Notes: generated from the sequence alone by a model not told the origin. Positions 1-10,361 are shown, counted from the stretch's first letter. The stretch is 64,000 nt of DNA from Sporosarcina sp. ANT_H38 (GCF_008369195.1 NZ_VOBC01000001.1:2480001-2544000), one strand, 5' to 3'. Program-made: numbers and translations.

Positions 1-52
1 GTCATCACTGTTAATATGAAACTACCACTCTATTACATAAAAGGAGGACACA

Positions 53-1726
53 ATGAAGACAATTAAGTGGGCAGCAGTGTTAATAATGATTTTCACACTC
101 GTTTCCATAGTCCCAGGACAATCTTTCGCAAAAACACAATTCACGGACGTAACACCTGATAAGGAATATTATGAACAGGTCAATTACATAGCAGATCTCG
201 GAATTATTAAAGGGTATCTGGAAAATGGAATTTCAAAGTTCAAACCTAGCAACAATCTAACACGTGGACAGGCTGCTAAGATGCTTGTAATTGCTACTAA
301 AAAGCAGGGCATCCCTACCCCCTCTTTAAAGTTCAAAGACGTTAAATCAGGAACTGAGCAATACACCTATATTAGCCGTGCAGTTTCACTCGGCTACTTC
401 AAAACAAATCCTGACGGAACATTCAAACCAAACGAAAAATTGAAACGCGCTGAAATGGGTAATGCACTTGCGATAGCTTTCAATCTTTCTGAAAAGATTT
501 CTGCCGATAAACCAATGAAGTTTACAGATATGAAGAATCATACATACGCTGAGCGTATTAACGGTCTTTATTACGCTGGAGTAACAAAAGGGGATGCAGG
601 AAAGTTCCTACCAAACAATTTATTGACACGCTCACAGTTCTCGTTATTCCTAGCTCGCGCAATGAGTGATAAGTTCGCTCTACCTGTTTCGCCACCAGAT
701 CATACGTCAAGAACGTATTTTGCTAAAGTGGTGACAGACGGAGCAACACTGAACGTTCGCTCTCTTCCCTCAGTTGAAGGCGACATCATACACAAGCTAA
801 ATAATAACGAAATCGTTGAAGTTGTTGGGCAAACAGGCGATTGGCTACTTATCGTCCTCGATGAAGGTGAAGGCTATATCAATGGACGCTATACTGTTGA
901 AGTTGGCACAGAAACACCTGAGGAACCTACGGAACCTGAAGTCCCGGAAGAACCTAGCGGGAATGGTAACCTAGTAGGGAAAGTGACAGTGAAAAGCCTT
1001 AACATGCGACAAAGTCCAAGCACTAGCTCCCCTGTTATCGATAATTTAAAACTAGATCAAAAGGTCGAAGTGTTATCACTTAATGGAGATTGGGCAAAAA
1101 TCCGTGCGAACTCCAAAATAGGGTTTGTTAGTAAAACATATTTAAAACTGCTCAATCAAACGGGAAATCCGCTTAATAGTCGAATCATCGTCTTGGATCC
1201 AGGTCACGGTGCACATGATCCTGGTACTTCAAAAAATAAGGTTACCGAAAAAGCCATCACTTTAAAAGTCGGTAAACTTGTAGAAGCAAAATTGAAAAAA
1301 GCAGGTGCAAACGTTGTCATGACACGTTCAAATGATACTTTCCTTTCACTTGAACAGCGTACAGCTTTCGCCAAGAAGCACTTTGCCGAAACATTTGTGT
1401 CGATTCATGTGAATTCAGCCACTTCGACGTCAGCAAAAGGGTCTGAAACGTACTTCGATTCATCGTTAAATGCTAACTCTGCTGAAAGCAAATCCTTAGC
1501 AACTTACATTCAAAATAATCTTGTCAAAAGAGCCAACATGGTTAACCGTGGTGTGAAAGACAATCGTTTTTATGTCATTAAAAATACCAACGTAGCAGCT
1601 GTACTCGTCGAACTCGCTTTCCTCTCAAATGCGGATGATTTTAAAAAGCTGACGAGTGATGCCTACCTAGAAATCTATGCAGAGTCAATCTATCAAGGTC
1701 TAGTACAATATTATTCAGCACAGTAG
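53..1726 (+). CDS. SLH-anchored N-acetylmuramoyl-L-alanine amidase
   Basis: This is a secreted peptidoglycan hydrolase that should cleave the bond between muramic acid and the stem peptide while attached to the wall. A signal peptide (about residues 1-26, ending QSFA) is followed by three SLH motifs (about 29-200, e.g. FTDVTPDKEYYEQVNYI), an SH3b domain (about 222-285), a Pro/Glu linker, a second SH3b domain (about 308-368) and a C-terminal Amidase_3 domain (about 378-555). The amidase zinc and catalytic motifs are visible: VLDPGHGAHDPG, SIHVN and VELAFLSN. The ATG has an AAAGGAGG ribosome binding site about 6 nt upstream. The gene appears monocistronic, since a strong terminator follows directly. 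The domain calls are secure; the physiological role (autolysis, separation or turnover) is inferred. Confidence 0.93.
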   Translation: MKTIKWAAVLIMIFTLVSIVPGQSFAKTQFTDVTPDKEYYEQVNYIADLGIIKGYLENGISKFKPSNNLTRGQAAKMLVIATKKQGIPTPSLKFKDVKSGTEQYTYISRAVSLGYFKTNPDGTFKPNEKLKRAEMGNALAIAFNLSEKISADKPMKFTDMKNHTYAERINGLYYAGVTKGDAGKFLPNNLLTRSQFSLFLARAMSDKFALPVSPPDHTSRTYFAKVVTDGATLNVRSLPSVEGDIIHKLNNNEIVEVVGQTGDWLLIVLDEGEGYINGRYTVEVGTETPEEPTEPEVPEEPSGNGNLVGKVTVKSLNMRQSPSTSSPVIDNLKLDQKVEVLSLNGDWAKIRANSKIGFVSKTYLKLLNQTGNPLNSRIIVLDPGHGAHDPGTSKNKVTEKAITLKVGKLVEAKLKKAGANVVMTRSNDTFLSLEQRTAFAKKHFAETFVSIHVNSATSTSAKGSETYFDSSLNANSAESKSLATYIQNNLVKRANMVNRGVKDNRFYVIKNTNVAAVLVELAFLSNADDFKKLTSDAYLEIYAESIYQGLVQYYSAQ

Positions 1727-1734
1727 AAATATAT

Positions 1735-1772
1735 ACCTAAGAGAATGAAACTATTCTCTTAGGTATTTTTTT
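1735..1772 (+). terminator. Rho-independent terminator after the SLH amidase
   Basis: A perfect 12-bp stem (ACCTAAGAGAAT / ATTCTCTTAGGT) with a 6-nt loop is followed by a run of T. It starts 8 nt after the stop codon. Confidence 0.9.
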
Positions 1773-1906
1773 CTGTTCGTTTACAAAAATTTAATTTGTC
1801 CATTAATACCTATACTGTTACACTAAAATTGCAGACTATTTCTCTACAATTCTAAAGATTCGAATGATGACGAAATAGCACAAAAAAAAGAAAAGGAAGG
1901 TATACT

Positions 1907-4081
1907 ATGTCTACTAAATATTTTAAATGTACTGCGACTGCTATGCTTCTATTAAGTTTATCTGCCATCACACCTGTAATTGCTGCAGAAACGCCTGTTT
2001 CAGCAACGGGAGATTTCTCGTTGACGGTATTACACACGAATGATACGCATGCAAACCTCGCTTCAACTGCAGAACGTGCGGCACTCGTCAAAAAGCTCAA
2101 GGCCGAAAAGCCTTATAATGTATTACTTGATGCTGGGGACGTATTTTCTGGGACGCTTTACTTCAATGAATTTAAAGGACAAGCTGATCTCGCAGTAATG
2201 AATTATCTCGAATACGATGCCATGACATTCGGCAACCATGAGTTTGACCTTGGTACATCTGCTGAAGGACACAAAGCACTAGCAGATTTCATCAAAGGCG
2301 CAAAATTCCCGTTCGTTGGTGCGAATACTAATTTTTCTGCAGACCCACTTTTCGATGGTCTTCAATCTAAAACAATCGAAGCAAAAGCTGAAGATGGTAA
2401 AATATATAATGGAATTATTAAAGAAGTAAATGGCGAGAAAGTCGGTATTTTTGGTCTAACAACTGCAGAAACAAAAGACATTTCAAGCCCTGAGAAAGTG
2501 ACATTCTCGAACTATATCGTGGAAGCGAAAGAAGCAGTCACTGCATTTGAAAAAGCGGGTGTGAACAAAATTATCGCACTTACCCATATTGGATATAATG
2601 ACTCTGACAATATCGACAACGATCTCCTACTTGCTAAAAACGTACCGGGTATCGACATTATTGTCGGCGGTCACACACATGTTAAACTCGACGAACCTCA
2701 TGTCGTTAACAAAGATACTGAACCTGTTGTTATCGTCCAGGCGAATGAGTACAACAAATTCCTAGGACAACTTGACATCACCTTTGACGAAAAAGGTGTC
2801 ATCAAAGATTATAGCGGTGTACTTCATGCTGTCGGCGGTGAAAATGCTGCAACTGATGCAGACGCAGCCAAACTTATTAAGCCATTCTCTGATACAGTGA
2901 AAGCGACAATGGAAAAACCGACTGGCGCTACAGCTGATGTATTCCTAAGCGGTCTCCGTGATCTAGGCGGTGTTCGTGCAGGTGAAACAAATCTAGGTAA
3001 CCTCATCACGGATGGTATGCTTGCAAAAGCGAAAGAAATCGATCCATCGACTGTCATCGCATTCCAAAATGGCGGCGGTATCCGGACTTCTATTCCTAAA
3101 GGACCAATTACATACGGTCAAGCGATTGGCGTCCTTCCTTTTGGAAATTCCCTCGCTCTTATTGAATTGAGCGGTGCTGAATTGAAATCCGTCTTCGAAC
3201 ATTCTGTCAAAGATTACCCTAAAGAATCAGGTGGCTTCCTTCACTTTGCAGGAATGAAACTTATTTTCGATGGTAAAGCAGAAGCAGGCAAACGCGTCGT
3301 TTCAATTACAATTGATGGTAAAGAAATCGAATCTGACAAATCATACAAAGTTGCAACGAACGTCTTCACAGCGCAAGGTGGAGATGGTTATGACATGCTG
3401 AAAAAAGCATACGAAGATGGCCGAGTAAGAGAACCTGGTTTCGTTGACTGGGAATCTTTTGCAGAACATATGAAATCCATTGGTACAATTAACTCAGAAA
3501 TTGAAGGCCGTATTTCAGCAAAAGTCCCTTACAGTGACGTAGCTTACGATAGTTGGTCATATCAATATGTATCAGATCTCTATTACCGCGGTGTTTTGAA
3601 AGGTTCAGACGCGACATATGGTCCTAAAAAAGAAATGACACGTGCACAAGCTGCTTCTTGGATTGTCCGCGCACTTGACCTGAAAGCTGAAGGTACTGCA
3701 CCATTTAGCGACATCGAAAACTATGCGGCGGAAACAAAGGCTGAAATAGTTGCAGCCTACGAACACGGACTTATTAAAGGTGTTAACGGCAAATTCATGC
3801 CAAGCCAAAAAGTTACACGTGCACAATTCGCATTGATGCTAGAACGCGCGTATGAAAATTACACAGGCACAAAATATACAGCAGCTGCAAAAGCCCCCTA
3901 TGCGGATTTTGGCAATTATGATGCAGAAGCAGTAAACTCCATTTCAATGCTTCACGAACTTGGAATCGCTACAGGAGCTAACGGTAAATTTATGCCTGGA
4001 CGATCAACATCACGTGAACATGCAGCGAAAATTGTTTCGAACTTCATCTACAATGTGAAACAAGTGAAAAAAGCTAAATAA
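1907..4081 (+). CDS. secreted 5'-nucleotidase / cyclic phosphodiesterase with C-terminal SLH domains
   Basis: This is an extracellular metallophosphoesterase of the UshA/YfkN group, expected to release phosphate and nucleoside from nucleotides at the cell surface. After a signal peptide (about 1-26), the N-terminal metal-binding domain shows LHTNDTHANL, DAGDVFSG, GNHEFDLG, THIGY and GGHTHV. The 5'-nucleotidase C-terminal domain (about 335-530) has the substrate-pocket motif FQNGGGIRTSIPKGPITYG. Three SLH motifs follow (about 545-715). The start is supported by AAAAGGAAGG upstream. Domain order is catalytic then SLH, the reverse of the related enzyme at 7844-10213. The exact substrate preference cannot be told from sequence. 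Confidence 0.93.
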   Translation: MSTKYFKCTATAMLLLSLSAITPVIAAETPVSATGDFSLTVLHTNDTHANLASTAERAALVKKLKAEKPYNVLLDAGDVFSGTLYFNEFKGQADLAVMNYLEYDAMTFGNHEFDLGTSAEGHKALADFIKGAKFPFVGANTNFSADPLFDGLQSKTIEAKAEDGKIYNGIIKEVNGEKVGIFGLTTAETKDISSPEKVTFSNYIVEAKEAVTAFEKAGVNKIIALTHIGYNDSDNIDNDLLLAKNVPGIDIIVGGHTHVKLDEPHVVNKDTEPVVIVQANEYNKFLGQLDITFDEKGVIKDYSGVLHAVGGENAATDADAAKLIKPFSDTVKATMEKPTGATADVFLSGLRDLGGVRAGETNLGNLITDGMLAKAKEIDPSTVIAFQNGGGIRTSIPKGPITYGQAIGVLPFGNSLALIELSGAELKSVFEHSVKDYPKESGGFLHFAGMKLIFDGKAEAGKRVVSITIDGKEIESDKSYKVATNVFTAQGGDGYDMLKKAYEDGRVREPGFVDWESFAEHMKSIGTINSEIEGRISAKVPYSDVAYDSWSYQYVSDLYYRGVLKGSDATYGPKKEMTRAQAASWIVRALDLKAEGTAPFSDIENYAAETKAEIVAAYEHGLIKGVNGKFMPSQKVTRAQFALMLERAYENYTGTKYTAAAKAPYADFGNYDAEAVNSISMLHELGIATGANGKFMPGRSTSREHAAKIVSNFIYNVKQVKKAK

Positions 4082-4114
4082 AGTTAATCCTCAATCATTT
4101 GGATGGTTCTTCAT

Positions 4115-4152
4115 CCCCCACTTCTAGTGTCATCTAAGAATTGAAGTGGGGG
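4115..4152 (+). terminator. inverted repeat after the nucleotidase gene
   Basis: CCCCCACTTC / GAAGTGGGGG forms a 10-bp perfect stem with an 18-nt loop 33 nt after the stop codon. No T-run follows, so it may stabilise the 3' end rather than terminate by itself. Confidence 0.45.
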
Positions 4153-4245
4153 TCATACAGCCCGTTAATGCTCTATTACTTAAAAACAAGTAACTCATCT
4201 CGAACCTAGACACTGTTCCTGGTTGAATAACTTATAGTGCAAGTA

Positions 4246-4285
4246 AAAAAGAACAACAAGTCCGAGGACCTGTTGTTCTTTTTCT
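4246..4285. terminator. bidirectional terminator between convergent genes
   Basis: AAGAACAACA / TGTTGTTCTT is flanked by an A-run on the left and a T-run on the right, so it can end transcripts from both sides. It lies between the SLH nucleotidase and the chemotaxis receptor, which converge here. Confidence 0.8.
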
Positions 4286-4301
4286 TATTTCCATTTCCTA
4301 T

Positions 4302-5993
4302 TTACACTCTAAAATGTCTCATTTCCATTTGGAGATCTTCAGCCAGTTTCGATAATGTTTGTGCGCTCGATGAAATTTCCTGATTGACCGCCAACTGTTC
4401 TTCCGTTGCGGCGCTTGTATCACCTGCAGCCGCGGCAGCTTCGCTACTCAACTGTTCGATTTCACTAGCTCCATGGCTCACATCTTCTGCCATCGCCTGA
4501 ATTTCCTCGATTGCTGCAGAGACTGTTCCGACTTTGGCCGCAACATCTTCAACTGCATGATGAATATCTCCAAAGACAAGAAGTGATTGTTCGGTTGCTG
4601 CGATACCGATATCTACACGCTCACTCCCTGCCGTAATGGAAGTGACAGCTCTTTCTGATGCATTTCGGATTATACTTACCATTACTCCGATTTCTTTAGC
4701 AGACATCTTCGACTGTTCTGCCAGTTTCCGAACTTCCTCCGCCACAACCGCGAAGCCTTTGCCATATTCCCCCGCACGTGCAGCTTCGATTGCTGCATTG
4801 AGTGCTAACAAATTTGTCTGTTCAGCAATCGTAGTAATAAGTGTCGTGATCTTTTGGATTTCATTGGAATGCTGAGCCATTTCCATCATAATTTCGGACG
4901 ATTCATGGATTGTCGATTGGATTGTCGACATCTGATTTGACATATCCCCCACTACACTAGATCCTGTCGTAACGAGTTTTGATACGTTTTCTGTTGCCAG
5001 CAGCATTTCTTCATTATTAGCCGCAATATTAGCGACACCTAGTGATAGTTCCTCCATAGAAGAACTAGATTGTCCAATAATCCTCTGCTGCTGTTCGCTA
5101 CCTATCATCTGAGTTTCAGCAGTTTTGGCAACCATTTCTGAAGAGGCTAGGCTTTCTTCGGAACTGGCTGACAATTCTTCCGACTGAACTGCTAATTGAG
5201 CGGCAGAAGCGTTAATTTTCCGCACCATATTCGCGACGTCTGTCCCCATTTTATTGAACGCAGCCGCCATATCTCCAATTTCATCCTTGTTTTTAACTTT
5301 TAATAAATCAATCGTCAAATTTCCTGAAGCAATTTCATTTAAACCATCTGTCACCACACGCACAGGACGCGAGATATTGCGACTGATTACTGTGGAAATG
5401 ATAATACCTAATATTGTTGCGAAAACAATCATACCGATAACGAATAATTTCGAGACTGCAATGTATTTTTCCAACTCATTGCGCGTTTGCTCTAATGCCT
5501 TGAATTGTCCCTCTTTGATAATTTTTGCATTTTCTAATACAAGAGAGCCAACGTTTGCAGATGCCCGCCCAAGTTCTGTTGCTTTACGATCTTCTCCATC
5601 TTGGACACTTAGTACAATCTCATCTTGCAAATTCAAATATTTTGTTCGTGCTCCTTGAAGTTCTTCCAATAACATCAGATGTTCTTTCTTAACTAGAATA
5701 GCGTTCAATTCATCGTATAACTCGTTGTAACGATTTACATATTTAGTACGTGATTCTAAATATGAATCGTCCTTGAATAGCATAAAACCCCGTACTTCAT
5801 CTTGGATCTCATTGTGCTTTAAGATGAATTCATCCACTAGCTCTACTTTCTTTACACGGTCATCCAATAAATAAGTATAATCCGAGTTCAGACGAATAGA
5901 CGTCAATAAACTCATCACGCCGACAATTACAAGTAATACCAAAATCGTTGCAAAACCTACCCATAACTTTTTCGCTACAGTAAACTTCATCAT
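4302..5993 (-). CDS. methyl-accepting chemotaxis protein
   Basis: This is a transmembrane chemoreceptor that should signal through CheA/CheW. It has a first membrane segment at about residues 12-32 ([21 protein letters not shown] region), a roughly 150-residue helical extracytoplasmic domain of the four-helix-bundle type, and a second membrane segment at about 188-210. A HAMP domain follows ([11 protein letters not shown] ... [13 protein letters not shown]), then a cytoplasmic signalling domain with the family hairpin region [28 protein letters not shown] precedes the start; a second ATG follows immediately, so the first residue is uncertain by one. The ligand is unknown. No che genes are nearby, so it looks like an orphan receptor. 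Confidence 0.94.
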   Translation of the reverse strand: MMKFTVAKKLWVGFATILVLLVIVGVMSLLTSIRLNSDYTYLLDDRVKKVELVDEFILKHNEIQDEVRGFMLFKDDSYLESRTKYVNRYNELYDELNAILVKKEHLMLLEELQGARTKYLNLQDEIVLSVQDGEDRKATELGRASANVGSLVLENAKIIKEGQFKALEQTRNELEKYIAVSKLFVIGMIVFATILGIIISTVISRNISRPVRVVTDGLNEIASGNLTIDLLKVKNKDEIGDMAAAFNKMGTDVANMVRKINASAAQLAVQSEELSASSEESLASSEMVAKTAETQMIGSEQQQRIIGQSSSSMEELSLGVANIAANNEEMLLATENVSKLVTTGSSVVGDMSNQMSTIQSTIHESSEIMMEMAQHSNEIQKITTLITTIAEQTNLLALNAAIEAARAGEYGKGFAVVAEEVRKLAEQSKMSAKEIGVMVSIIRNASERAVTSITAGSERVDIGIAATEQSLLVFGDIHHAVEDVAAKVGTVSAAIEEIQAMAEDVSHGASEIEQLSSEAAAAAGDTSAATEEQLAVNQEISSSAQTLSKLAEDLQMEMRHFRV

Positions 5994-6171
5994 TACCCCT
6001 CACCATCTTTTAGCCTATTCTGATTATATAACTATTGACGGATAAAAGCATTACTTTTATACCTATTTTGAATATTCAATCTACACTACTCATTTTTCAC
6101 TGAACACGAATACAATACAGCTACTTGCGTACAATGATTTAAACAGAAATGGTTAAATAAGGAGATTACAT

Positions 6172-7104
6172 GTGAATAATAAGAAAAAATGGATTCTGGC
6201 AGGTGGAATTTCTGCAGTGGTCGTGCTCATCCCTACAATTTGGTTCGTCGCCTTCTATAAGAATGCGGCAAGCGCTGTAGCAGAAATGCACGAACCTATC
6301 GAGCGAGAAATTTCAGTGAAGCGTGAAGCTGAAGTTGTTTTCAAGAAGCAGGATCCATTTTCAGTCCTTCTTTTAGGCGTGGATGAGCGTGAAGGCGATT
6401 CTGGGCGCTCAGATACAATCGTAGTCATGACGGTAAATCCAACACAACAATCGACAAAAATGGTCAGCATACCGAGGGATACGTACACAGAGATAATCGG
6501 TCGAGACACTAAAGATAAAATCAATCACGCCTATGCATTTGGCGGAACAACAATGGCTTTGGCATCCGTTGAGTCATTACTCGACATTCCAATTGATTAT
6601 ATTGCGACCATCAACATGGAAGGTTTTGAAAGCATTATCAATGCTGTTGATGGAATTTCGATTGCAAATGAACTCGATTTCTATGTAGATGATCATGTAT
6701 TCCCTAAAGGTGAAATTCAATTGGATGGGGAATCTGCGCTCGTTTATGTGCGGATGAGAGACGAAGACCCGCGCGGAGATTTCGGCAGACAGGACAGGCA
6801 AAAGAAAGTCATCGAAGGTGTTTTGCGTAAAGGGGCTTCCCTGACAGGCCTCATGAACTATAAAAGCATTTTCAATGCACTAGGCGACAATGTCCGAACA
6901 AACATGACATTCGACGAAATGACAGACGTTCAAAAAAATTATCGTTCGGCTTTGGGTGAAGTAGAACAGTTTCACTTCCAAAACGGGAATGGTCAGAGAA
7001 TGAACGGCATCTGGTATTATCTGATGAATGATGCCGAACTTGCAGAAATATCAGAAGCATTTAAGGAGCATTTAGGGTTGGAAATTGTCACGTCTGTTGA
7101 TTAA
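6172..7104 (+). CDS. LytR-CpsA-Psr (LCP) family cell-wall polymer ligase
   Basis: LCP proteins transfer lipid-linked wall teichoic acid or other glycopolymers onto peptidoglycan on the outer face of the membrane. The protein has a single N-terminal membrane segment (about residues 8-28) and then the LCP domain: FSVLLLGVDEREGDSGRSDT, the arginine motif SIPRDTYTEI and KINHAYAFGG. The C-terminal part carries YVRMRDEDPRGDFGRQ. The start is GTG after AAGGAG; the overlapping ATG two bases earlier runs straight into TGA and is excluded. It stands alone between its own promoter region and a strong terminator. It may attach the polymer that SLH proteins bind, but that is inference. Confidence 0.92.
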   Translation: MNNKKKWILAGGISAVVVLIPTIWFVAFYKNAASAVAEMHEPIEREISVKREAEVVFKKQDPFSVLLLGVDEREGDSGRSDTIVVMTVNPTQQSTKMVSIPRDTYTEIIGRDTKDKINHAYAFGGTTMALASVESLLDIPIDYIATINMEGFESIINAVDGISIANELDFYVDDHVFPKGEIQLDGESALVYVRMRDEDPRGDFGRQDRQKKVIEGVLRKGASLTGLMNYKSIFNALGDNVRTNMTFDEMTDVQKNYRSALGEVEQFHFQNGNGQRMNGIWYYLMNDAELAEISEAFKEHLGLEIVTSVD

Positions 7105-7740
7105 CCAATTATTTGCAATGGATCATTCCCGGCTCGCTAACGGCGTTATATTCATGACCGTTTTAAGGAGGAATTGCAATTCATGCCTCCCTCGGGGGAA
7201 AGTGTGGCTAGAAGTGACGGAGTCACTTCTAGCCACACTTTTTTCGATAATCCTGTTGCGAATAATTGCCTGTCGCGTTCCTACAATGTTCAAGTGAAAA
7301 TTCTGTTGCTTTGAAAGAAAAGAATAGCTGACTTTCTATAGAAATTGTAAGTGCCCGAAGATACAATTTCGGGTACGCTAGTACTTTTTACAATGTGTTC
7401 CTTGCTTACTTTCAGCAAAAATCTTGTGATGCCCTATAGAAAGTGACCCTTCTTTAAAGTGAATAAAAAAACCATAGAAAAAGTATCAGCCGCCAAAATT
7501 GCATCTTTGGCGGCTTTTCTCCAGCTAAGAAGGCAGCTATTCTTTCTTCCCAAAAAGCTCCAGCACTCTGTGCACTTATGCATTTGGAGCGCGACGGATA
7601 AAAGACAACCATACGATTACCTAGGGATGCGACAAAGTCGCATCCCTAGGTAATCCTACTAGAAGTCATTTAATCCAAAAGCGCAACTATATCTGTAGTG
7701 GCCAGGAGGTGTACTGATTACGTTTGGTTAATCACAAAAT
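7090..7740. repeat. hairpin-rich intergenic tract, copy 1 of a diverged duplication
   Basis: This mostly non-coding tract between the LCP gene and the next gene begins inside the last codons of the LCP gene. It has a diverged counterpart at 31524-32110. Besides the LCP terminator it holds three hairpins: GTGCCCGAA / TTCGGGTAC (7351-7376), AGCCGCCAAA / TTTGGCGGCT followed by TTTTCT (7488-7519), and a 19-bp perfect stem with an AAA loop (7615-7655). The first and third hairpins are kept in copy 2. No convincing protein is encoded. It could be a small RNA locus or the residue of a duplicated region. Confidence 0.6.
7201..7245 (+). terminator. strong terminator downstream of the LCP gene
   Basis: AGTGTGGCTAGAAGTGAC pairs perfectly with GTCACTTCTAGCCACACT (18 bp, 3-nt loop) and is followed by six T. 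It starts about 97 nt after the LCP stop codon. Confidence 0.85.
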
Positions 7741-7796
7741 GTGGTAGATTGTTTTTTATTGTGATACATTTTTTTACTCCAACTATTTACAAATCA

Positions 7797-7832
7797 AAAA
7801 TGCGCAAAGGGTTCACTCCCCTTACGCATTTT
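7797..7832 (-). terminator. terminator of the SLH cyclic-nucleotide phosphodiesterase gene
   Basis: AAAATGCG / CGCATTTT with an inner GGG/CCC extension forms an imperfect stem. Read on the minus strand, it is followed by TTTTTGATTT. It lies 12 nt beyond the stop codon. Confidence 0.75.
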
Positions 7833-7843
7833 CTTTCAGTACA

Positions 7844-10213
7844 TCACTGCTGTTTCAATGAAAATTCCGCAAATCCATCTTTCGTCAGAGAAAGGTATTC
7901 AATACCTTTTCCTTCTTGAATGAATTCTTTCGCTTTACTAGACGTTTCAAATGTAACATTGATACTTTCATTCAATGGTGCGAACGCCCAGTTACTATCT
8001 GCTGACGGGTCGATTGTTCCTACATCAATCATGTAATCCATGATTACTTGGCGGTTTTCATAAGCATAATCGATTGAATCTGTAGCACTACGTACACCTG
8101 GGAAATCTCCGCTTGCACGGTAGTTATTTGTAACTACGATAAATTCTTGTTTCGGATCAATCGGTTTTCCATCATACTTCAAATTGACAACTCGGTTAGA
8201 TGAGTCATTAATCGTTTTTCCAGCGTAATCATATTTAGCAGGTTGCGTGACGTCAAATTCATATGTGACGCCATCGATAACGTCGAAATTATACGTACGG
8301 AATTCTTCATTGATCAAATTCTGATTTTCTTTAGATGACGGGTCAATTTGGTTGAATTGACCTGCCGACATTTCAAGCCATTCCTTCACATCTGCTCCTG
8401 TCATAACGAGTGCGAACAATGTATTGTCGAATACATAAAGGTCTGCCACGTTTTTAATGGCTATTTCACCTGTTGGAATTTCAGTGTAATAGTTTGCACC
8501 ATTACGACCACCTGCTTTGAATGGGGCACCAGATGATAGGACAGGCAGTTTCTCGTATTTAGTGCCTTTAATCTTATCTTCAACGAACCATTTTTGTGCA
8601 TTTGTTACGAGTTGAATCGAAGGATCGTCTTTCACAAGAGAAAAGTAACTATTGATTGGTGCCGTTGTTTTGCCGACTGGACTACGCACATACTTGATTG
8701 TTCCTTCATGTGCTTCTTTTACTGCATCAATTACCTTTTGAACAACTTTGTCTGATTTTTTATCAATTTCACGCACTGCACCTTTGCCTTTGATAACAGC
8801 CCATTGATCGCCTGATTTTTTAAGTTCAAGATCAATGATACCCAAGTGACTGCCAAATTTACCCGGCATAACGACAGGTGTTCCGTTTACTGTTCCCTGT
8901 TCCATATCAATATTTTTAAGATCCCCAAAATCTCCTGGGAATACTGCGTGGTTATGACCTGTTAAAATTGCGTCTACACCATCGAGTTGGGAAATTTGAT
9001 AAGTTACATCATCTTCATCAACAGTATGGATTTCATCTCCCATTCCTGAGTGAGATAAGACCACAATAATATCAGCACCTTGGCCCTTCATCTCGGGGAT
9101 GAATTTCTCAACTGTATTCGCTGCATCTTCTACAGTCACTTTACCATCAAGCAGTGCACGGTCCCAACGAACGATTCCCGGTGCAACAACTCCGATAACG
9201 CCAACTTTCAATGTATGTGCCTCGCCTAATCCATCAACAACTTCTTTATCGAAAATAGCGTAAGGTGTGTAGCGATTATTCTTCGTTTTTGCATCATAGA
9301 CATTGGCATTCAAAACCGGGAATGACGCTTCCTCCAATACCAAATCCAAATAGTCCAGACCATAGTTGAACTCATGATTGCCTAATGTACTCGCATCAAA
9401 ATTAAGTGACTCAAGGGCAGCAAGTGCCGGGTGAAGTTCACCTTTCTCGAGCTTGTCCACTGTTACTTTATAACCGCCAAGAGGTGTACCTTGGATTAAA
9501 TCTCCGTTATCAAACAACAGATTGTTCGGATTTTCTGCACGTGCTTGTTCGATCAAAACCGCTGTTTTAGCAAGTCCGACTTCATTCGACGCTTTGTCCT
9601 GGTAATAATCATAGTTAACAAAGTTCGTATGCAAATCAGATGTACCTAAAATACGCAGTGAAACCGAATTCGTTGGCGGTTCAACTTTATATGCACTTAA
9701 CAAACGATCAATAATTTTAGCAACTTGTACTTTTGTTACGATCTTCTGAGGTTTGGCCGTGCCATCCTCAAATCCTTGTAACAAACCAAGTCCGACACTT
9801 CTTGAAAGTTCCACAAGTTCATCTGTCTTAAATGAACTTTTGTCTTTGAATTTATCAAGTAGATCAGTAGAGAAAATTTCTTCTGACTTAATGGCCCGGG
9901 ACGCAATCAGGAATGCATGCTCGCGTGTCAGTTTCTGATTAGGCTTGAAAGTTGTTGAACTAGCCCCTTTTATAAGACCCATTTTCTGTGCTGCTTCCAC
10001 GTAAGGCGCCAATTTTGCATCTACATCTGTAAATTCAAGTGTCTCGCCGTCACTTAGTTTAAATTCAAGTGCTTTAACGATCGCTGAGATATATTCACCC
10101 CGGGTCACATCTTGCGTCTTCGTAGCAGCGTTCGCTTGAGTTGCAAACGTTAATCCACTTAATGTGAGTGCAAGAACGACAATCCACATACCCGTCTTTT
10201 TCAATAAAGACAT
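7844..10213 (-). CDS. secreted 2',3'-cyclic-nucleotide 2'-phosphodiesterase / 3'-nucleotidase with N-terminal SLH domains
   Basis: This is a CpdB/YfkN-type extracellular metallophosphoesterase. Signal peptide is about residues 1-29 (ending QANA). Two to three SLH motifs follow (about 30-170), then the catalytic domain with LGTSDLHTNF, DNGDLIQG, GNHEFNYG, LSHSGMGDE and TGHNHAVF. The 5'-nucleotidase C domain (about 515-770) has the CpdB-like SSGAPFKAGGRNG and NNYRASGDFPG. GGGGGAG lies 8 nt before the ATG. The order SLH then enzyme is opposite to the gene at 1907-4081. Together the two may recover phosphate from nucleic acid debris; substrate is inferred from family only. Confidence 0.92.
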   Translation of the reverse strand: MSLLKKTGMWIVVLALTLSGLTFATQANAATKTQDVTRGEYISAIVKALEFKLSDGETLEFTDVDAKLAPYVEAAQKMGLIKGASSTTFKPNQKLTREHAFLIASRAIKSEEIFSTDLLDKFKDKSSFKTDELVELSRSVGLGLLQGFEDGTAKPQKIVTKVQVAKIIDRLLSAYKVEPPTNSVSLRILGTSDLHTNFVNYDYYQDKASNEVGLAKTAVLIEQARAENPNNLLFDNGDLIQGTPLGGYKVTVDKLEKGELHPALAALESLNFDASTLGNHEFNYGLDYLDLVLEEASFPVLNANVYDAKTKNNRYTPYAIFDKEVVDGLGEAHTLKVGVIGVVAPGIVRWDRALLDGKVTVEDAANTVEKFIPEMKGQGADIIVVLSHSGMGDEIHTVDEDDVTYQISQLDGVDAILTGHNHAVFPGDFGDLKNIDMEQGTVNGTPVVMPGKFGSHLGIIDLELKKSGDQWAVIKGKGAVREIDKKSDKVVQKVIDAVKEAHEGTIKYVRSPVGKTTAPINSYFSLVKDDPSIQLVTNAQKWFVEDKIKGTKYEKLPVLSSGAPFKAGGRNGANYYTEIPTGEIAIKNVADLYVFDNTLFALVMTGADVKEWLEMSAGQFNQIDPSSKENQNLINEEFRTYNFDVIDGVTYEFDVTQPAKYDYAGKTINDSSNRVVNLKYDGKPIDPKQEFIVVTNNYRASGDFPGVRSATDSIDYAYENRQVIMDYMIDVGTIDPSADSNWAFAPLNESINVTFETSSKAKEFIQEGKGIEYLSLTKDGFAEFSLKQQ

Positions 10214-10361
10214 ACGCCCATCTCCCCCATTTTGTATTCTTTCCCGTGCGAATACACGGAATAGCCAATTGGCTCTAGCACACTAGCCAACCCATTTTCT
10301 AGCATATCATGAAAATTAGATTGTCCCGCACTAATCATACTTACTGTTAGGAATAATAAGA

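Noticed and set aside
7459..7530. Riboswitch or T-box
   Set aside because: Hairpins are present but no T-box sequence, conserved aptamer core or downstream regulated gene in the right orientation was found.
7459..7653. 64-residue protein in the tract after the LCP gene
   Set aside because: It spans two strong hairpins, lacks a ribosome site, and its frame is not kept in the second copy of the tract.
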